Notes: generated from the sequence alone by a model not told the origin. A stretch of 64,000 nucleotides of DNA from Aliidiomarina celeris (GCF_003316875.1 NZ_QMIL01000002.1:1-64000), one strand, 5' to 3'; shown: positions 1 through 9,360, counted from the first letter of the stretch. Program-made: numbers and translations.

Positions 1-216
1 ATGCAAAGTTGCTTTCATACCCGTTAAGGCGAAAGCTGCTCAACTCATGAATTTTGGTTCTTACTTTTACGTAAGCACCTTCACTCAAAAGCTTCGCTAA
101 AGTTGCCAACCGAAGTTGGTCTTTTTTGATGCCTTCTCGTGCAAGTGCCCACACAGATTACTTGGCTTGATATATTGTTAAAGAACGTTGCTTGGCTCAG
201 TGGAGCTCGAAGCGAG
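1..216 (-). other. 16S rRNA operon leader (partial), with boxA
   Basis: Read on the minus strand this is the untranslated leader preceding a 16S rRNA gene, which would begin just beyond position 1. A boxA-like antitermination element (GTTCTTTAACAA core) lies at 175-187. It is followed by the 'CTGTGTGGGCACTTGC' leader block typical of Vibrio and Pseudoalteromonas rrn operons. The mature 16S start motif is not in the window. The apparent small reading frame across it is not a gene. Confidence 0.8.
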
Positions 217-222
217 GTGCGC

Positions 223-250
223 ATTCTACACACCTCATTTTTGTTGTCAA
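223..250 (-). promoter_or_regulatory. rRNA operon promoter, proximal
   Basis: On the minus strand: -35 TTGACA (245-250), a 16-base spacer and -10 TAGAAT (223-228), followed by GCGC, a GC-rich discriminator as expected of stringently controlled rRNA promoters. Transcription would start near 216 and run into the 16S leader. Confidence 0.8.
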
Positions 251-451
251 CCGCTTTCGAAAAGTTTTTTCATTTTCCTAAGTTTGCGGCGACCGCTGAG
301 CCCATTTACGAAAAGTTAACATCTTATTTTAAGACTTTAACTTGCTCTGGGGCCAGTAATGCTTATTTATAAAGAATAAATCTCTTAAGCTCTTACTTTT
401 TCAGCCCTTCTGCAACTTCCCGTTAGAGGTTGTTGCGTCGAAGTGGGGCGC

Positions 452-479
452 ATTATAGCGATGCGGAGGATAACGGCAA
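452..479 (-). promoter_or_regulatory. rRNA operon promoter, distal
   Basis: On the minus strand: -35 TTGCCG (474-479), a 16-base spacer and consensus -10 TATAAT (452-457), followed by GCGCCCC. It is the second of a tandem pair about 230 bases apart. The stretch between the two promoters (251-451) is AT-rich and I see no gene in it. This promoter is divergent to yrdA. Confidence 0.75.
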
Positions 480-643
480 GTGATTTTTTAAAGTTTTTTG
501 CAGTTTTTTGCTTAACAGCGGAAAAAGCGTTCAATTGGTCGATTTTATAGGCAAAAGCTGGTGATAAACTGTGCTTTTGCTGCGCGAATTGCGACAATGG
601 CCTTTCAGTTGAGTTTTAAACAAAGAGAGAAAGAGGTGCTGCA

Positions 644-1183
644 ATGAATACAGGTCGTTCCTTCCGAGGTGTTTTCCCAACGCTTGGTGACCAAGTTTTC
701 GTAGATCCGTCGGCGGTGATTGTTGGCGACATCCATATTGGCGACGACAGTAGTATTTGGCCACTCGTTGCCGCAAGAGGGGACGTAAATCATATTCGTA
801 TTGGCAAACGGACGAACATTCAAGACGGCTGTATTCTGCATGTCACCCGTACTAGCTTTGATGACCCTGAAGGTTATCCACTTATAATAGGCGATGATGT
901 GACACTAGGGCATCAGGTTATGCTACATGGCTGTACATTAGGAAACCGTATTTTGGTGGGGATGTCTGCCGTTGTTATGGACGGTGCCGTGGTAGAAGAC
1001 GACGTGATTATTGGCGCCGGGTCTTTAGTGCCTCCGGGGAAACGACTCGAAAGCGGCTTTCTCTATGTAGGAAGCCCGGTTAAAAAGGCGCGGACGCTAA
1101 CAGAAGAAGAAACTGCATTTCTCCCTAAGTCGGCAGAAAACTACGTACGTTTGAAAAACGAGTATTTAAACGAGCCCAGTTAA
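644..1183 (+). CDS. yrdA: Gamma-class carbonic anhydrase family protein (YrdA-like)
   Basis: A left-handed beta-helix protein of 179 residues, the normal length for the YrdA/CaiE/PaaY hexapeptide-repeat group. It has the repeat pattern 'IHIGDDSSIW', 'IRIGKRTNIQDGCILHV' and 'VTLGHQVMLHGCTLG', with the metal-binding histidines of the gamma carbonic anhydrase fold. Family members are cytoplasmic zinc- or iron-binding trimers whose activity is often undemonstrated. The start has a purine-rich ribosome site (AAAGAGGTG) upstream. Its position divergent from rRNA promoters matches E. coli, where yrdA sits beside rrsD. It ends overlapping dnaE2 by 4 bases, convergently. Confidence 0.9.
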   Translation: MNTGRSFRGVFPTLGDQVFVDPSAVIVGDIHIGDDSSIWPLVAARGDVNHIRIGKRTNIQDGCILHVTRTSFDDPEGYPLIIGDDVTLGHQVMLHGCTLGNRILVGMSAVVMDGAVVEDDVIIGAGSLVPPGKRLESGFLYVGSPVKKARTLTEEETAFLPKSAENYVRLKNEYLNEPS

Positions 1184-4100
1184 TGAAAGTTGCGCGAGGC
1201 TATACGGTCGAGCGGTAGACGGTCCGTATAGTCTTTAAGGCGGCCTGCTACAACGTGCACTATATCGCCGTGTTTTTCTAAGGTTCCCCGTACCATAAGC
1301 AAACGCGCATGCAGCCACTCCTTGCGCTGCTTACGACCAACGTCTTGCCAGAGCACAACATTCACGTTACCGGTGTCGTCTTCTAAAGTAAGGAAGGTAA
1401 CGCCTTTGCTTGTGCCTGGCCGCTGCCGCCCTGTAACCAGCCCAAGTACGGTAACAATTTGGCCATGACGTAATCCTGCTAAGCTTTCGGCACGTTTATG
1501 TTGAGGCAATTGCTTATGCTTATGTAGATAGTTTCTTAATAATGCTACAGGGTGATCGCCTAAGGTTAACCCCATTGCCTGATAATCTTCTCGCATATTG
1601 TCGAGGGGATGCGGGGCGCTAAATGCGAGTTGTGACGACTCGGTAACTGCTAATAGAGGTAACTGTTCACCTAAACTCTCCATTTCCCAACGGGCCTGAT
1701 AGCGGTGCCCCGCAATTGCCGCAAATGCATTAGCACTGGCAAGGTTTGCCATTGTGGAGCTCGGTAACTGAAGGGCTTTAATTGCGCTCATACTCGCAAA
1801 CCCCTCCGCTGGCCTATGCTGAAGTAAGCGTGCGACAACCTTTGGCTCTAAACCTTTCACGAGCCGAAAGCCGAGTTGAATTTCAGGCCCATTGCTACCA
1901 GTCACCAACCTGTGGTCCCATTCACTCGCGTTCACACACACCGCGTGAACCCTTAAATTATGCCGGCGGGCATCTTGAATTAACTGAGATGGTGAATAGA
2001 AGCCCATTGGTAAACTGTTAAGTAAACCTACGTAAAACGCGGCCGGGAAATGGTATTTTAGCCAAGCAGACGCATAGGCTAAAATGGCAAAGCTTGCGGC
2101 ATGTGACTCTGGAAAACCATATTCTCCGAACCCTTTTATTTGCGCATAGAGCCGTTCTGCAAATGACTCTGAATATCCTCTGGCTAACATGCCTTGTATA
2201 AGTTTGTAGCGAAAAGGCTCTAATTGTCCGTGACTTTTCCACGCGGCCATTGCCCGCCGCAATTGGTCCGCTTCTCCACCGCTAAAGCCAGCAGCAACCA
2301 TAGCCAGCTTAATCACTTGCTCCTGAAATATGGGCACCCCAAGCGTTCGCTTTAATACGTCAGCTACGGCGTCGCTTGGATAGTCTACCGGCTCTAGCCC
2401 GTCTCGACGGCGCAAATAGGGATGCACCATGTCGCCTTGAATAGGGCCTGGGCGCACAATAGCAATTTGCACGACAAGGTCGTAGAAAGTTTTGGGTTTG
2501 AGCCGAGGCAACATATTCATTTGCGCTCGTGACTCAATTTGGAAAAGCCCTACAGAGTCGGCTTGTTGCAGCATCTGATAAACAAGCGGATCTTCCTGTG
2601 GAATATTCTCTAGGCGATAATTCTGCTGATAAAACTCAGGCAATAGCGCTAAGCTTTTTCGTAATGCGGTGAGCATCCCAAGCGCCAGCACATCCACTTT
2701 AAGTAAACAAAGGGCTTCTAAGTCGTCTTTGTCCCACTGAATAACGGTTCGTTCTTTCATTGCCGCATTCTCGACCGGAACCAGTTCAGAAAGCGGCCCT
2801 GCTGAAATAACAAAGCCCCCCACATGTTGCGATAAATGCCGAGGTGTTCCAAGTAGTGCCTGCGTGAGTTTAATGAGTGCATGGCCGCGCGGGTGCTTTA
2901 ACACGCCAAGACTTTCGAGTTGCTGTTGCCAACCTTCTTCGCGATCTCGCCTATCTAGCCTTGCTAGCAATTCTGCCAATAGGCCTTGTGAGAATCCGAG
3001 CGCTTTTCCTACGTCACGAAGCGCACTTCGCAACCGGTAAGTAATAACGGTAGCGGCCAGCGCTGCGCGCTCCCGACCGTATTTTTGATAAATATACTGA
3101 ATAACTTCTTCGCGGCGCTCATGCTCAAAATCAACGTCAATGTCGGGCGGCTCGTTACGCTCTTTAGAAATAAAGCGCTCAAACAATAGCTGGGATTGGG
3201 CCGGATTCACTGCCGTAATGCCCAAACAATAACAAACTGCGGAATTCGCGGCCGAACCTCTACCTTGATGCAATATCCCTTGCTCTCGTGCAAAGCTGAC
3301 AATGTCGTGAATAGTGAGAAAAAAATGTGCGTACCCCAACTCGCGCACGAGTGTAAGCTCCCGCTCCAATTGCTCAGCTACCGCTTTTGGTACTCCGTTG
3401 GGGTAACGACGCTGCGCGCCCTCGCGCGTAAGCATACCAAGCCATTGGTCTGGTGTTTTGCCCGGCGGAACAACTTCAGCTGGGTATTCATAACGAAGGC
3501 TCTGCGGATCAAAAGTACATAAATTGGCTATGGCGTTACTTTGCTGAAGTAATTCCAATTCATAAAACTCTTCCAATTCGGTAGTGCTTAATAAACAGCC
3601 TGTATGACTACGCTCAGCTCGATAACCTAGCTCCTCAACACGGCAACCTGCTTGAATGGCATGCATAACTTCGAGTAAATCCGCGCTTTCAGGCTCGCAT
3701 TGCGTACACATTGAACAACTGACAAGCGGCCAATTAAATTTATGACTTAGAGTCATTAAATACTTAAGGCGGAGAAAGTCGTTGTCTTGTAACGCTCTGG
3801 CGTAACCAATCCAAGCTCGACCACTATAAACCTGCTGCAGCTGCATAAAAAGAGACTCAGCGTTTTCCGACAGAGGAGCAACAGGAGGTAGCCAAACACA
3901 CAGGCACTCAGATGTATTGAACTGAATTAAGTCGTTAACTGTAAACTGGTAACTTCCCTTGTTTGCCGCCCGCCGACAACAACTAATCAAGGCGCATAAT
4001 TGACCGTACCCAGTGCGGTTTTTTGCATACAACAAAAACCGACCCTGATCAGCTGAACGAAATTCCGCACCAACAAGTAAATGGATACCTCTAGACTTTG

Positions 4101-4260
4101 CTGCTTGCCAAGCTTTTACCATGCCTGCAACTGAACACTCGTCGGTTATTGCTATAGCGCGGTACCCAAGATCAGCCGCTTTGTTTATAAGTTCGGCAGG
4201 CACATTCGTTGACTGCAAAAAAGTATAATGAGTGAAACAATGGAGCGCGGTGTAAGCCAT
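1180..4260 (-). CDS. dnaE2: Error-prone DNA polymerase DnaE2 (ImuC)
   Basis: A C-family DNA polymerase of 1026 residues, the usual DnaE2 length and shorter than replicative DnaE. An N-terminal PHP domain starts near residue 4. The polymerase core holds the catalytic acidic cluster 'PPDIDVDFEHERR' (about residue 370). A C-terminal OB-fold ('VTVLGLVTGRQRP') is also present. In the ImuABC mutasome it extends DNA past lesions during SOS-induced mutagenesis. Its ATG overlaps the imuB stop as TAATG, so translation is probably coupled. It is the last gene of the imuA-imuB-dnaE2 operon. Confidence 0.95.
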   Translation of the reverse strand: MAYTALHCFTHYTFLQSTNVPAELINKAADLGYRAIAITDECSVAGMVKAWQAAKSRGIHLLVGAEFRSADQGRFLLYAKNRTGYGQLCALISCCRRAANKGSYQFTVNDLIQFNTSECLCVWLPPVAPLSENAESLFMQLQQVYSGRAWIGYARALQDNDFLRLKYLMTLSHKFNWPLVSCSMCTQCEPESADLLEVMHAIQAGCRVEELGYRAERSHTGCLLSTTELEEFYELELLQQSNAIANLCTFDPQSLRYEYPAEVVPPGKTPDQWLGMLTREGAQRRYPNGVPKAVAEQLERELTLVRELGYAHFFLTIHDIVSFAREQGILHQGRGSAANSAVCYCLGITAVNPAQSQLLFERFISKERNEPPDIDVDFEHERREEVIQYIYQKYGRERAALAATVITYRLRSALRDVGKALGFSQGLLAELLARLDRRDREEGWQQQLESLGVLKHPRGHALIKLTQALLGTPRHLSQHVGGFVISAGPLSELVPVENAAMKERTVIQWDKDDLEALCLLKVDVLALGMLTALRKSLALLPEFYQQNYRLENIPQEDPLVYQMLQQADSVGLFQIESRAQMNMLPRLKPKTFYDLVVQIAIVRPGPIQGDMVHPYLRRRDGLEPVDYPSDAVADVLKRTLGVPIFQEQVIKLAMVAAGFSGGEADQLRRAMAAWKSHGQLEPFRYKLIQGMLARGYSESFAERLYAQIKGFGEYGFPESHAASFAILAYASAWLKYHFPAAFYVGLLNSLPMGFYSPSQLIQDARRHNLRVHAVCVNASEWDHRLVTGSNGPEIQLGFRLVKGLEPKVVARLLQHRPAEGFASMSAIKALQLPSSTMANLASANAFAAIAGHRYQARWEMESLGEQLPLLAVTESSQLAFSAPHPLDNMREDYQAMGLTLGDHPVALLRNYLHKHKQLPQHKRAESLAGLRHGQIVTVLGLVTGRQRPGTSKGVTFLTLEDDTGNVNVVLWQDVGRKQRKEWLHARLLMVRGTLEKHGDIVHVVAGRLKDYTDRLPLDRIASRNFH

Positions 4261-5648
4261 TAGCTAAACCACCCATGTAACCACCATTGTTGTTGTGCAT
4301 AGCAATAGAAAATCCAACCATGCCGGCCACTTAAGTGAATAGCGTGATAGTAGTCGCGTTCGTAAGACGCCCGCCCACCAAACCACCAGGGCACTCGAAT
4401 ACGTTCTGGGCCTTGTATTAATTGCCATTCGGAAAGCACAGCACGTTGAGGGTCTTGGCATAGCCAAGGCGGGCGATAAGTCAAACTTGGTGCGCCACTT
4501 GGCTGCCCGCAAGCTACCTCCTGCCACGCCAATTCCGGTAGCCAATGCTCTGCGCTGGCCAAACCCTTTACTCGGCTTTCACCGAGCCTCAACTTTAGCT
4601 GATTTAAAACTTGTAGCAGAGGAACCGCCGACTTTTGTGTTCCACCCCATAACTGCTGAGCGTGCTCTTCCGCAGGTTGCAAACCTTTCGCTTGAACACT
4701 GAGTTCAAGCACCGGATCAGCAAGCTTCACTGCGCTCGCTTTTAATTGGCAAAGCGCAAATATTTCATTGGCTTTGCTCGCACCATGCGGCATTCCCACA
4801 TAAATGGTGGTGGTTTCGGCTTCTCGATAATACAAACGCAGTGTAAGTTGAGTAGCCACGCATTTACGGTGGCGTAGAAAAAGCTCAAGTTCTTTTAGCG
4901 CTCGCTTTAGGGCAAATTGAAGGCCTTGCCATTGCTTCACTTCGGCCGGTAAAACAAGCTTCTGATAAAACAAAGAAGGGGGTTGATACGGCTCCAACCG
5001 AAGCTGTTGATGCCCCTCAAGCTGTGCCAGTAGTTCAACTAATGACCGCCCGAGCTTTTGCCCTAACTCGGCGCGTGAATAGCGCTGCAAGTCGGCTAAC
5101 GTACTCAAGCCTAGGCGCTTTACTTTTTCCAAGAGTACGGGCTCGAAACCAAGCTGCTCAACTTTAACTAGCGACAATTTGTCTACCGCATTACGCGCTA
5201 AAAGCCGAGCAGCGGCAGGAGCACTATGTTGCGCGATACGATATTCACTTTGCCAAACCTTCATACTGCTTGCTAATACTTGCTGCCAGTCGTGCTCATT
5301 TAGATAAACTCGACGCATTGGCTGCAGGTTCAGCCATAAGCCGTCGGGTCGGTCGAGGTAAATGTCCGAGAAATGCTGGTATAGATAGGTACAGAGCTGT
5401 TGCAGCAGGCGTTTTTGCTCTAATGCATTCCATATTTTTGGCTGCAACTGTTCTTCCAGTAGCCAAGCTCTAGCCAACGGCATGCCCTCGCTTAGCCCCG
5501 CACGCTTCGCCAAGGCGTTGAGCTGTACAAGCGGTTGCAGCCTATTTTGCTCTTGATAAAGCACAAAGGGGCGGTTTGCTAGCTCTGGAGCCAGCGCTTG
5601 TAAGCGATCAAGTTGCAACTGCGGTAAATACAAATAAAGCCACTGCAT
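4260..5648 (-). CDS. imuB: ImuB, Y-family polymerase-like mutasome protein
   Basis: A 462-residue protein of the DinB/Y-family fold that lacks a convincing catalytic acidic set near its N-terminus ('MQWLYLYLPQLQLDRL'). This is characteristic of ImuB, which acts as an adaptor linking DnaE2 to the sliding clamp and ImuA rather than as a polymerase. The helix-hairpin-helix region lies around 'GLSTLADLQRYSRAELGQKLG'. It sits 7 bases after imuA and overlaps dnaE2 by one base, a typical cassette arrangement. Confidence 0.9.
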   Translation of the reverse strand: MQWLYLYLPQLQLDRLQALAPELANRPFVLYQEQNRLQPLVQLNALAKRAGLSEGMPLARAWLLEEQLQPKIWNALEQKRLLQQLCTYLYQHFSDIYLDRPDGLWLNLQPMRRVYLNEHDWQQVLASSMKVWQSEYRIAQHSAPAAARLLARNAVDKLSLVKVEQLGFEPVLLEKVKRLGLSTLADLQRYSRAELGQKLGRSLVELLAQLEGHQQLRLEPYQPPSLFYQKLVLPAEVKQWQGLQFALKRALKELELFLRHRKCVATQLTLRLYYREAETTTIYVGMPHGASKANEIFALCQLKASAVKLADPVLELSVQAKGLQPAEEHAQQLWGGTQKSAVPLLQVLNQLKLRLGESRVKGLASAEHWLPELAWQEVACGQPSGAPSLTYRPPWLCQDPQRAVLSEWQLIQGPERIRVPWWFGGRASYERDYYHAIHLSGRHGWIFYCYAQQQWWLHGWFS

Positions 5649-5655
5649 AAACAGC

Positions 5656-6330
5656 CTAATGCGATTTCCAGAACGGCATGCGCGGTAAGTGAATGGTAGT
5701 GGGCCACCCCCCTGAACGCTTGAGAACCTGCACTTCCTGTTGTTTGGCGTTCAACCGAAGGCGTGTGGTGTACGCGCGCGCCTCTGCACTCTGCTCAGGG
5801 CTGATCACCACCGCGAAAGCGCCACTTTGCTGTACCGCCAAATGAAGCCGCCGACATGCTGCTGCTGTTAAATGGCCTTGCCAAAGTAATACCATGCCTG
5901 CCGAGCCTGACATCAAAACCTGCTCTACCGCCCATAGCGCGTCTGCCTCACTTTGCGGTTGCAGCAATATGTGTTGGCTATGGGGTTGTTGTGGAAAAGC
6001 TAACCCAGGCATAAATGGCAAAGCCGGCGGCGACACCCAAAATACTGGGCGCTTTTCGTGTGCACAAAAGGCTAAGGCGGAGCGCAGCAGAGCAAGTTCA
6101 CCGGAAAAGGGTTGAGCCAATTGAATTTCATGTAACCGCTGCCATTGCCAACCACCATGCAAACATTCGTCGAGCGCCGCAACACCTGTTGAAACTGTTG
6201 CCTGTTGCAAATCCTGTTCAACAGGATGAACGCCTTGCCATACCTTTCCTTGCGCCATAAACCGCTCTAATTTTTGCTGAGCGCTTTGGCGATCTTGCTG
6301 TTGTTCTAAACGCGCGCGAACACTGGCCAT
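5656..6330 (-). CDS. imuA: ImuA, RecA/SulA-like mutasome protein
   Basis: A 224-residue protein, first gene of the mutagenesis cassette. It has the RecA-like core of ImuA ('GVAALDECLHGGWQWQRLHEI' region, about residues 50-70) but no good Walker A P-loop, consistent with the SulA-like ImuA of gammaproteobacteria. It is required for DnaE2-dependent mutagenesis in characterised systems. The start is supported by a GAGG ribosome site just upstream and by a LexA-controlled promoter about 75 bases further upstream. Confidence 0.85.
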   Translation of the reverse strand: MASVRARLEQQQDRQSAQQKLERFMAQGKVWQGVHPVEQDLQQATVSTGVAALDECLHGGWQWQRLHEIQLAQPFSGELALLRSALAFCAHEKRPVFWVSPPALPFMPGLAFPQQPHSQHILLQPQSEADALWAVEQVLMSGSAGMVLLWQGHLTAAACRRLHLAVQQSGAFAVVISPEQSAEARAYTTRLRLNAKQQEVQVLKRSGGWPTTIHLPRMPFWKSH

Positions 6331-6397
6331 AACTACACCTCTAGGCGTTTTTCAACTTTGCATTCGTTCAGGTAGGGAAGACAAAAAACGCCAACAA

Positions 6398-6444
6398 CTG
6401 TAAATTTGTACAGTGTATTTTAGGCGCTTCGTATTGAAGATCAA
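6398..6444 (-). promoter_or_regulatory. SOS promoter with LexA box for imuA-imuB-dnaE2
   Basis: On the minus strand: -35 TTGATC (6439-6444), a 16-base spacer and -10 TAAAAT (6417-6422). A perfect gammaproteobacterial LexA box, CTGTAAATTTGTACAG, follows at 6398-6413, fitting CTGT-N8-ACAG exactly. The operator covers the transcription start, so LexA would block RNA polymerase and DNA damage would induce the whole cassette. Confidence 0.88.
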
Positions 6445-6506
6445 GAGCATTAGGCGATTTGCTGAAGAATAGGTATCATAGCTGTATTAAAACAACGCTT
6501 AAGGTT

Positions 6507-7415
6507 ATGAATTTAATGCTCCGCTACTTACCTGCGCCGTTTAAAATAGTGATTAACTTTTGTTGGGCTGCACTTTCTACTGCTGTTATTGGTTTATTGG
6601 TTATTCTTGTTGGCCTATTTAAGCTCATATTGCCGTTTCCCCCTGTTCGCCGTTTTATTTCAAAACTTGCGAACGGGTTATTTCGCATGTGGGCTTATTC
6701 CATGTCGTTTTTATTTAGCCTCACCCACACCACAAAATGGGAAATTGCCGGCGACTTTCCAGACGACCGCAATGGTTGGTACATGATTTTATGCAACCAC
6801 ATGAGTTGGATTGATATTCCAGTGCTTATGCACCTTTCTCGCAAACAATTACCCATGCCGCGTTTCTTTTTGAAGCAACAGCTGTTTTGGGTTCCTATTG
6901 TGGGCTTGGGGTGTTGGGTGCTCGATATGCCATTTATGAAGCGTTACAGCAAAGAGCAAATTGCAAAGAACCCTGCATTACAAGGGAAGGATATTGAAAC
7001 CACCCGAGAAAAGTGTGAAAAATTCCGCGACATTCCCACTACCGTCATCAATTTTTGTGAGGGAACACGATTTACACCGCAAAAGCATCAACAGAAGAAG
7101 AGTCCGTTCAAGCACCTGTTACCACCGAAAGCCGGTGGCACCTCGTTTACGCTGCAGGCCATGGGGAATCAGTTTCAGGAAGTGCTCGACATCACTTTAA
7201 TTTACCCCGACGCAACACCGGGTAAGTCTATTGTTCTTGAGCTATTGGCAGGAAAACTAAAACGTATTTATGTTTACATTGACCGGATACCAGTAACCAA
7301 CGACTTACGCGGCGACTATTTCAACGACGACGCATTCCGCGAGCACTTTCAAGAATGGCTCAACAGCCGCTGGCAGTTAAAAGACGAGCGTATTGCCGCT
7401 CGCCTTAACGACTAA
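6507..7415 (+). CDS. yihG: YihG-type lysophospholipid acyltransferase
   Basis: About 302 residues, PlsC-like. An N-terminal membrane segment ('ALSTAVIGLLVILVGLFKLI') precedes the acyltransferase HX4D box 'NHMSWID' and the 'CEGTR' substrate block. The stretch 'KAGGTSFTLQAMGNQFQEVLDI' resembles E. coli YihG, which uses acyl donors to make phosphatidic acid at the inner membrane. ATG 6507 or 6516 is preferred: AAGG at 6501-6504 suits 6516 better, and the TTG at 6459 has no clear ribosome site. It converges with ybdG, overlapping by 4 bases. In E. coli yihG is also near srkA-dsbA. Confidence 0.85.
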   Translation: MNLMLRYLPAPFKIVINFCWAALSTAVIGLLVILVGLFKLILPFPPVRRFISKLANGLFRMWAYSMSFLFSLTHTTKWEIAGDFPDDRNGWYMILCNHMSWIDIPVLMHLSRKQLPMPRFFLKQQLFWVPIVGLGCWVLDMPFMKRYSKEQIAKNPALQGKDIETTREKCEKFRDIPTTVINFCEGTRFTPQKHQQKKSPFKHLLPPKAGGTSFTLQAMGNQFQEVLDITLIYPDATPGKSIVLELLAGKLKRIYVYIDRIPVTNDLRGDYFNDDAFREHFQEWLNSRWQLKDERIAARLND

Positions 7416-8671
7416 CTACTTTGGTTCGTGGGCAAGCGCAACTCTTTTAAGTCTGTTCCGCTTGGGTGTTGGTAAACGCGTAATCCAAATTCCTGCACAA
7501 TGGCAAAAAGATGATCGAATATGTCGGACTGTATACCTTCATATTCGGCCCAAGCAGTGGTGTTTGTGAAGGCATAAACCTGCAGTGGCAATCCGTCTGG
7601 GGTGGGGCTGAGTTGGCGTACCATCTTCATCATGTCGCGGTGAATACCCGGGTGACTCTCTAAATAACGCTGCACATATGCACGGAACGTACCCACATTG
7701 GTGATACGGCGGGTATTTACCGGCTCTTTGCCTTCGTCTTTAAGTTGTTCATTCCAGTCGTCTATTTCGTGCTGTTTTTCTTTCAAGTAATCGCGCAGCA
7801 AGCGAAAACGCTTAAATTTTTCAATTTCTTCGGCACTTAAAAAGCGAATGCTCTGTTGGTCGAGCATGAGGTTGCGCATAATTCTGCGCCCTCCAGACTC
7901 TTGCATGCCACGCCAGTTCTTAAAACCGTTGGTGATAAACCGCCGCGTGGGGATCATGGTAATGGTGCGATCCCAGTTTTGAACTTTCACCGTATGCAGC
8001 GCAATATCAATTACGTCACCGTCAGCATTGGCGTCGGGCATTTCCACCCAGTCGCCCACCCGCACAATGTCGTTCGAAGAAATTTGCATGCTAGCCACCA
8101 ACGACAACAATGTGTCTTGGAACACGAGCATAAGTACCGCCGCCATTGCGCCTAAGCCCGACAGCAGAATAAGCGGTGAACGGTCAATTAGCGTTGCAAT
8201 AATAAGAATGGTAGCAACAACATACACAAAGATTTTGACAACTTGCACGTAGCCTTTTATTGGCTTTCGCGACGCGTCTGGGCGGCGCTCATAACGTACG
8301 TTAATCAGTGTAAGTACGCCATTTAACGAGAGCGCGACAGTAAGGATAATAAATGCGTTCGTAACATTCTGAATAATAGTGACCAGAATGTCGGGAATAT
8401 GGGGAACTAAACTGGCACCAAAATAGAACACCAAAGCCGGCAGAATATTGGCAAAGCGAGCCACAATGGTGGACTTCAATATTTGTTGGTCTTGGTCGTG
8501 CGATAAGGTGCGAATTAGGCTAAAGAGGGCACGCAATAGCAACTGTTTGAGTACAAAGTTACTTAGCCCAGCGACCAATAGCAGCACAAGCAAACCTGTT
8601 CCTAGGGCAAGTTGCGGATACTGATCAAGCCACGCTAAGCTGTTTTCCCAAACCGTTACTAATGCGTCCAT
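7412..8671 (-). CDS. ybdG: Mechanosensitive channel, YbdG/MscM type
   Basis: A 419-residue MscS-superfamily channel closely matching E. coli YbdG (415 residues). It has about five membrane segments, the pore helix region 'GLGAMAAVLMLVFQDTLLSLVASMQ', the beta domain 'GDWVEMPDANADGDVIDI', and the C-terminal 'VYAFTNTTAWAEYEGIQSDI' block diagnostic for YbdG. It releases solutes on mild hypo-osmotic shock at the inner membrane. It lies 11 bases downstream of dsbA, so it is probably the last gene of a ccoG-srkA-dsbA-ybdG transcription unit. Confidence 0.9.
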   Translation of the reverse strand: MDALVTVWENSLAWLDQYPQLALGTGLLVLLLVAGLSNFVLKQLLLRALFSLIRTLSHDQDQQILKSTIVARFANILPALVFYFGASLVPHIPDILVTIIQNVTNAFIILTVALSLNGVLTLINVRYERRPDASRKPIKGYVQVVKIFVYVVATILIIATLIDRSPLILLSGLGAMAAVLMLVFQDTLLSLVASMQISSNDIVRVGDWVEMPDANADGDVIDIALHTVKVQNWDRTITMIPTRRFITNGFKNWRGMQESGGRRIMRNLMLDQQSIRFLSAEEIEKFKRFRLLRDYLKEKQHEIDDWNEQLKDEGKEPVNTRRITNVGTFRAYVQRYLESHPGIHRDMMKMVRQLSPTPDGLPLQVYAFTNTTAWAEYEGIQSDIFDHLFAIVQEFGLRVYQHPSGTDLKELRLPTNQSS

Positions 8672-8682
8672 TGCGTGTGCTC

Positions 8683-9306
8683 TTATGCGTCTTTGTTCAA
8701 GAGGTACTTGGCAAGCTCAAAGTAATGCTCAAAGAACTGATTACCGCTGTCGCGAAAACCTTGCTGTAACATACGGTATTTGCCGTTCACAATGTAAGTG
8801 GGCGTGCCACGCACATTAAACTGGCTTGCGGCACTACGCATACGATTACTCAAGCTACGTGCTGGGAAGCTGCCATAAGCCTGATCAAAACGTGCAGCTT
8901 CAATGCCAGCTTGCTCAAAAATAGCTTTCAAGTCGTTTAACGAGTTGCTGTTTTGGCGGCGCACAAAGTGCTGGTGGAAAATACGATCTTTTACTTCTTT
9001 TTCAACACCCAAGATTTGCGCTACAGCCCACGCGCGTACAATCACTTCGCTCATGTCGCGCGGTGCAATAAAGTCTACTTGATAGGCTTTATACGTGTCA
9101 CCAAATTCGTTTTCTAGCATTTGGCTAAACGGGCGGAACTGGTAGCACGCATTACAATAGAACGAAAAGAAGTCGATAATTTCAGGGCTTTCTGTAGCCG
9201 TTTCTGAAATTACTTCATAGTGCACACCTTCACGAAAATCCATTGCTTGCGATTGCACAGAAAAAAAGCTAACCGCTGCCACTAAGGCAAGTACATACTT
9301 CTTCAT
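8683..9306 (-). CDS. dsbA: Periplasmic thiol:disulfide oxidoreductase DsbA
   Basis: 207 residues with a signal peptide ending near residue 21 ('SFFSVQSQA') and a thioredoxin fold with inserted helical domain. The catalytic pair is Cys51/Cys54 in the unusual motif C-N-A-C rather than the common C-P-H-C. The cis-proline loop is 'RGTPTYIVNG'. It introduces disulfides into exported proteins and is reoxidised by DsbB. It lies 54 bases after srkA in the conserved srkA-dsbA order. Confidence 0.92.
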   Translation of the reverse strand: MKKYVLALVAAVSFFSVQSQAMDFREGVHYEVISETATESPEIIDFFSFYCNACYQFRPFSQMLENEFGDTYKAYQVDFIAPRDMSEVIVRAWAVAQILGVEKEVKDRIFHQHFVRRQNSNSLNDLKAIFEQAGIEAARFDQAYGSFPARSLSNRMRSAASQFNVRGTPTYIVNGKYRMLQQGFRDSGNQFFEHYFELAKYLLNKDA

Positions 9307-9360
9307 AATTAAGAGTCCATAGTGTTGAGTAACATGTTCATTGGCATTATGCCCACGATG

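Noticed and set aside
139-372. 77-codon open frame on the plus strand
   Set aside because: It runs antisense through the rRNA leader and proximal promoter; no ribosome site and no family resemblance.
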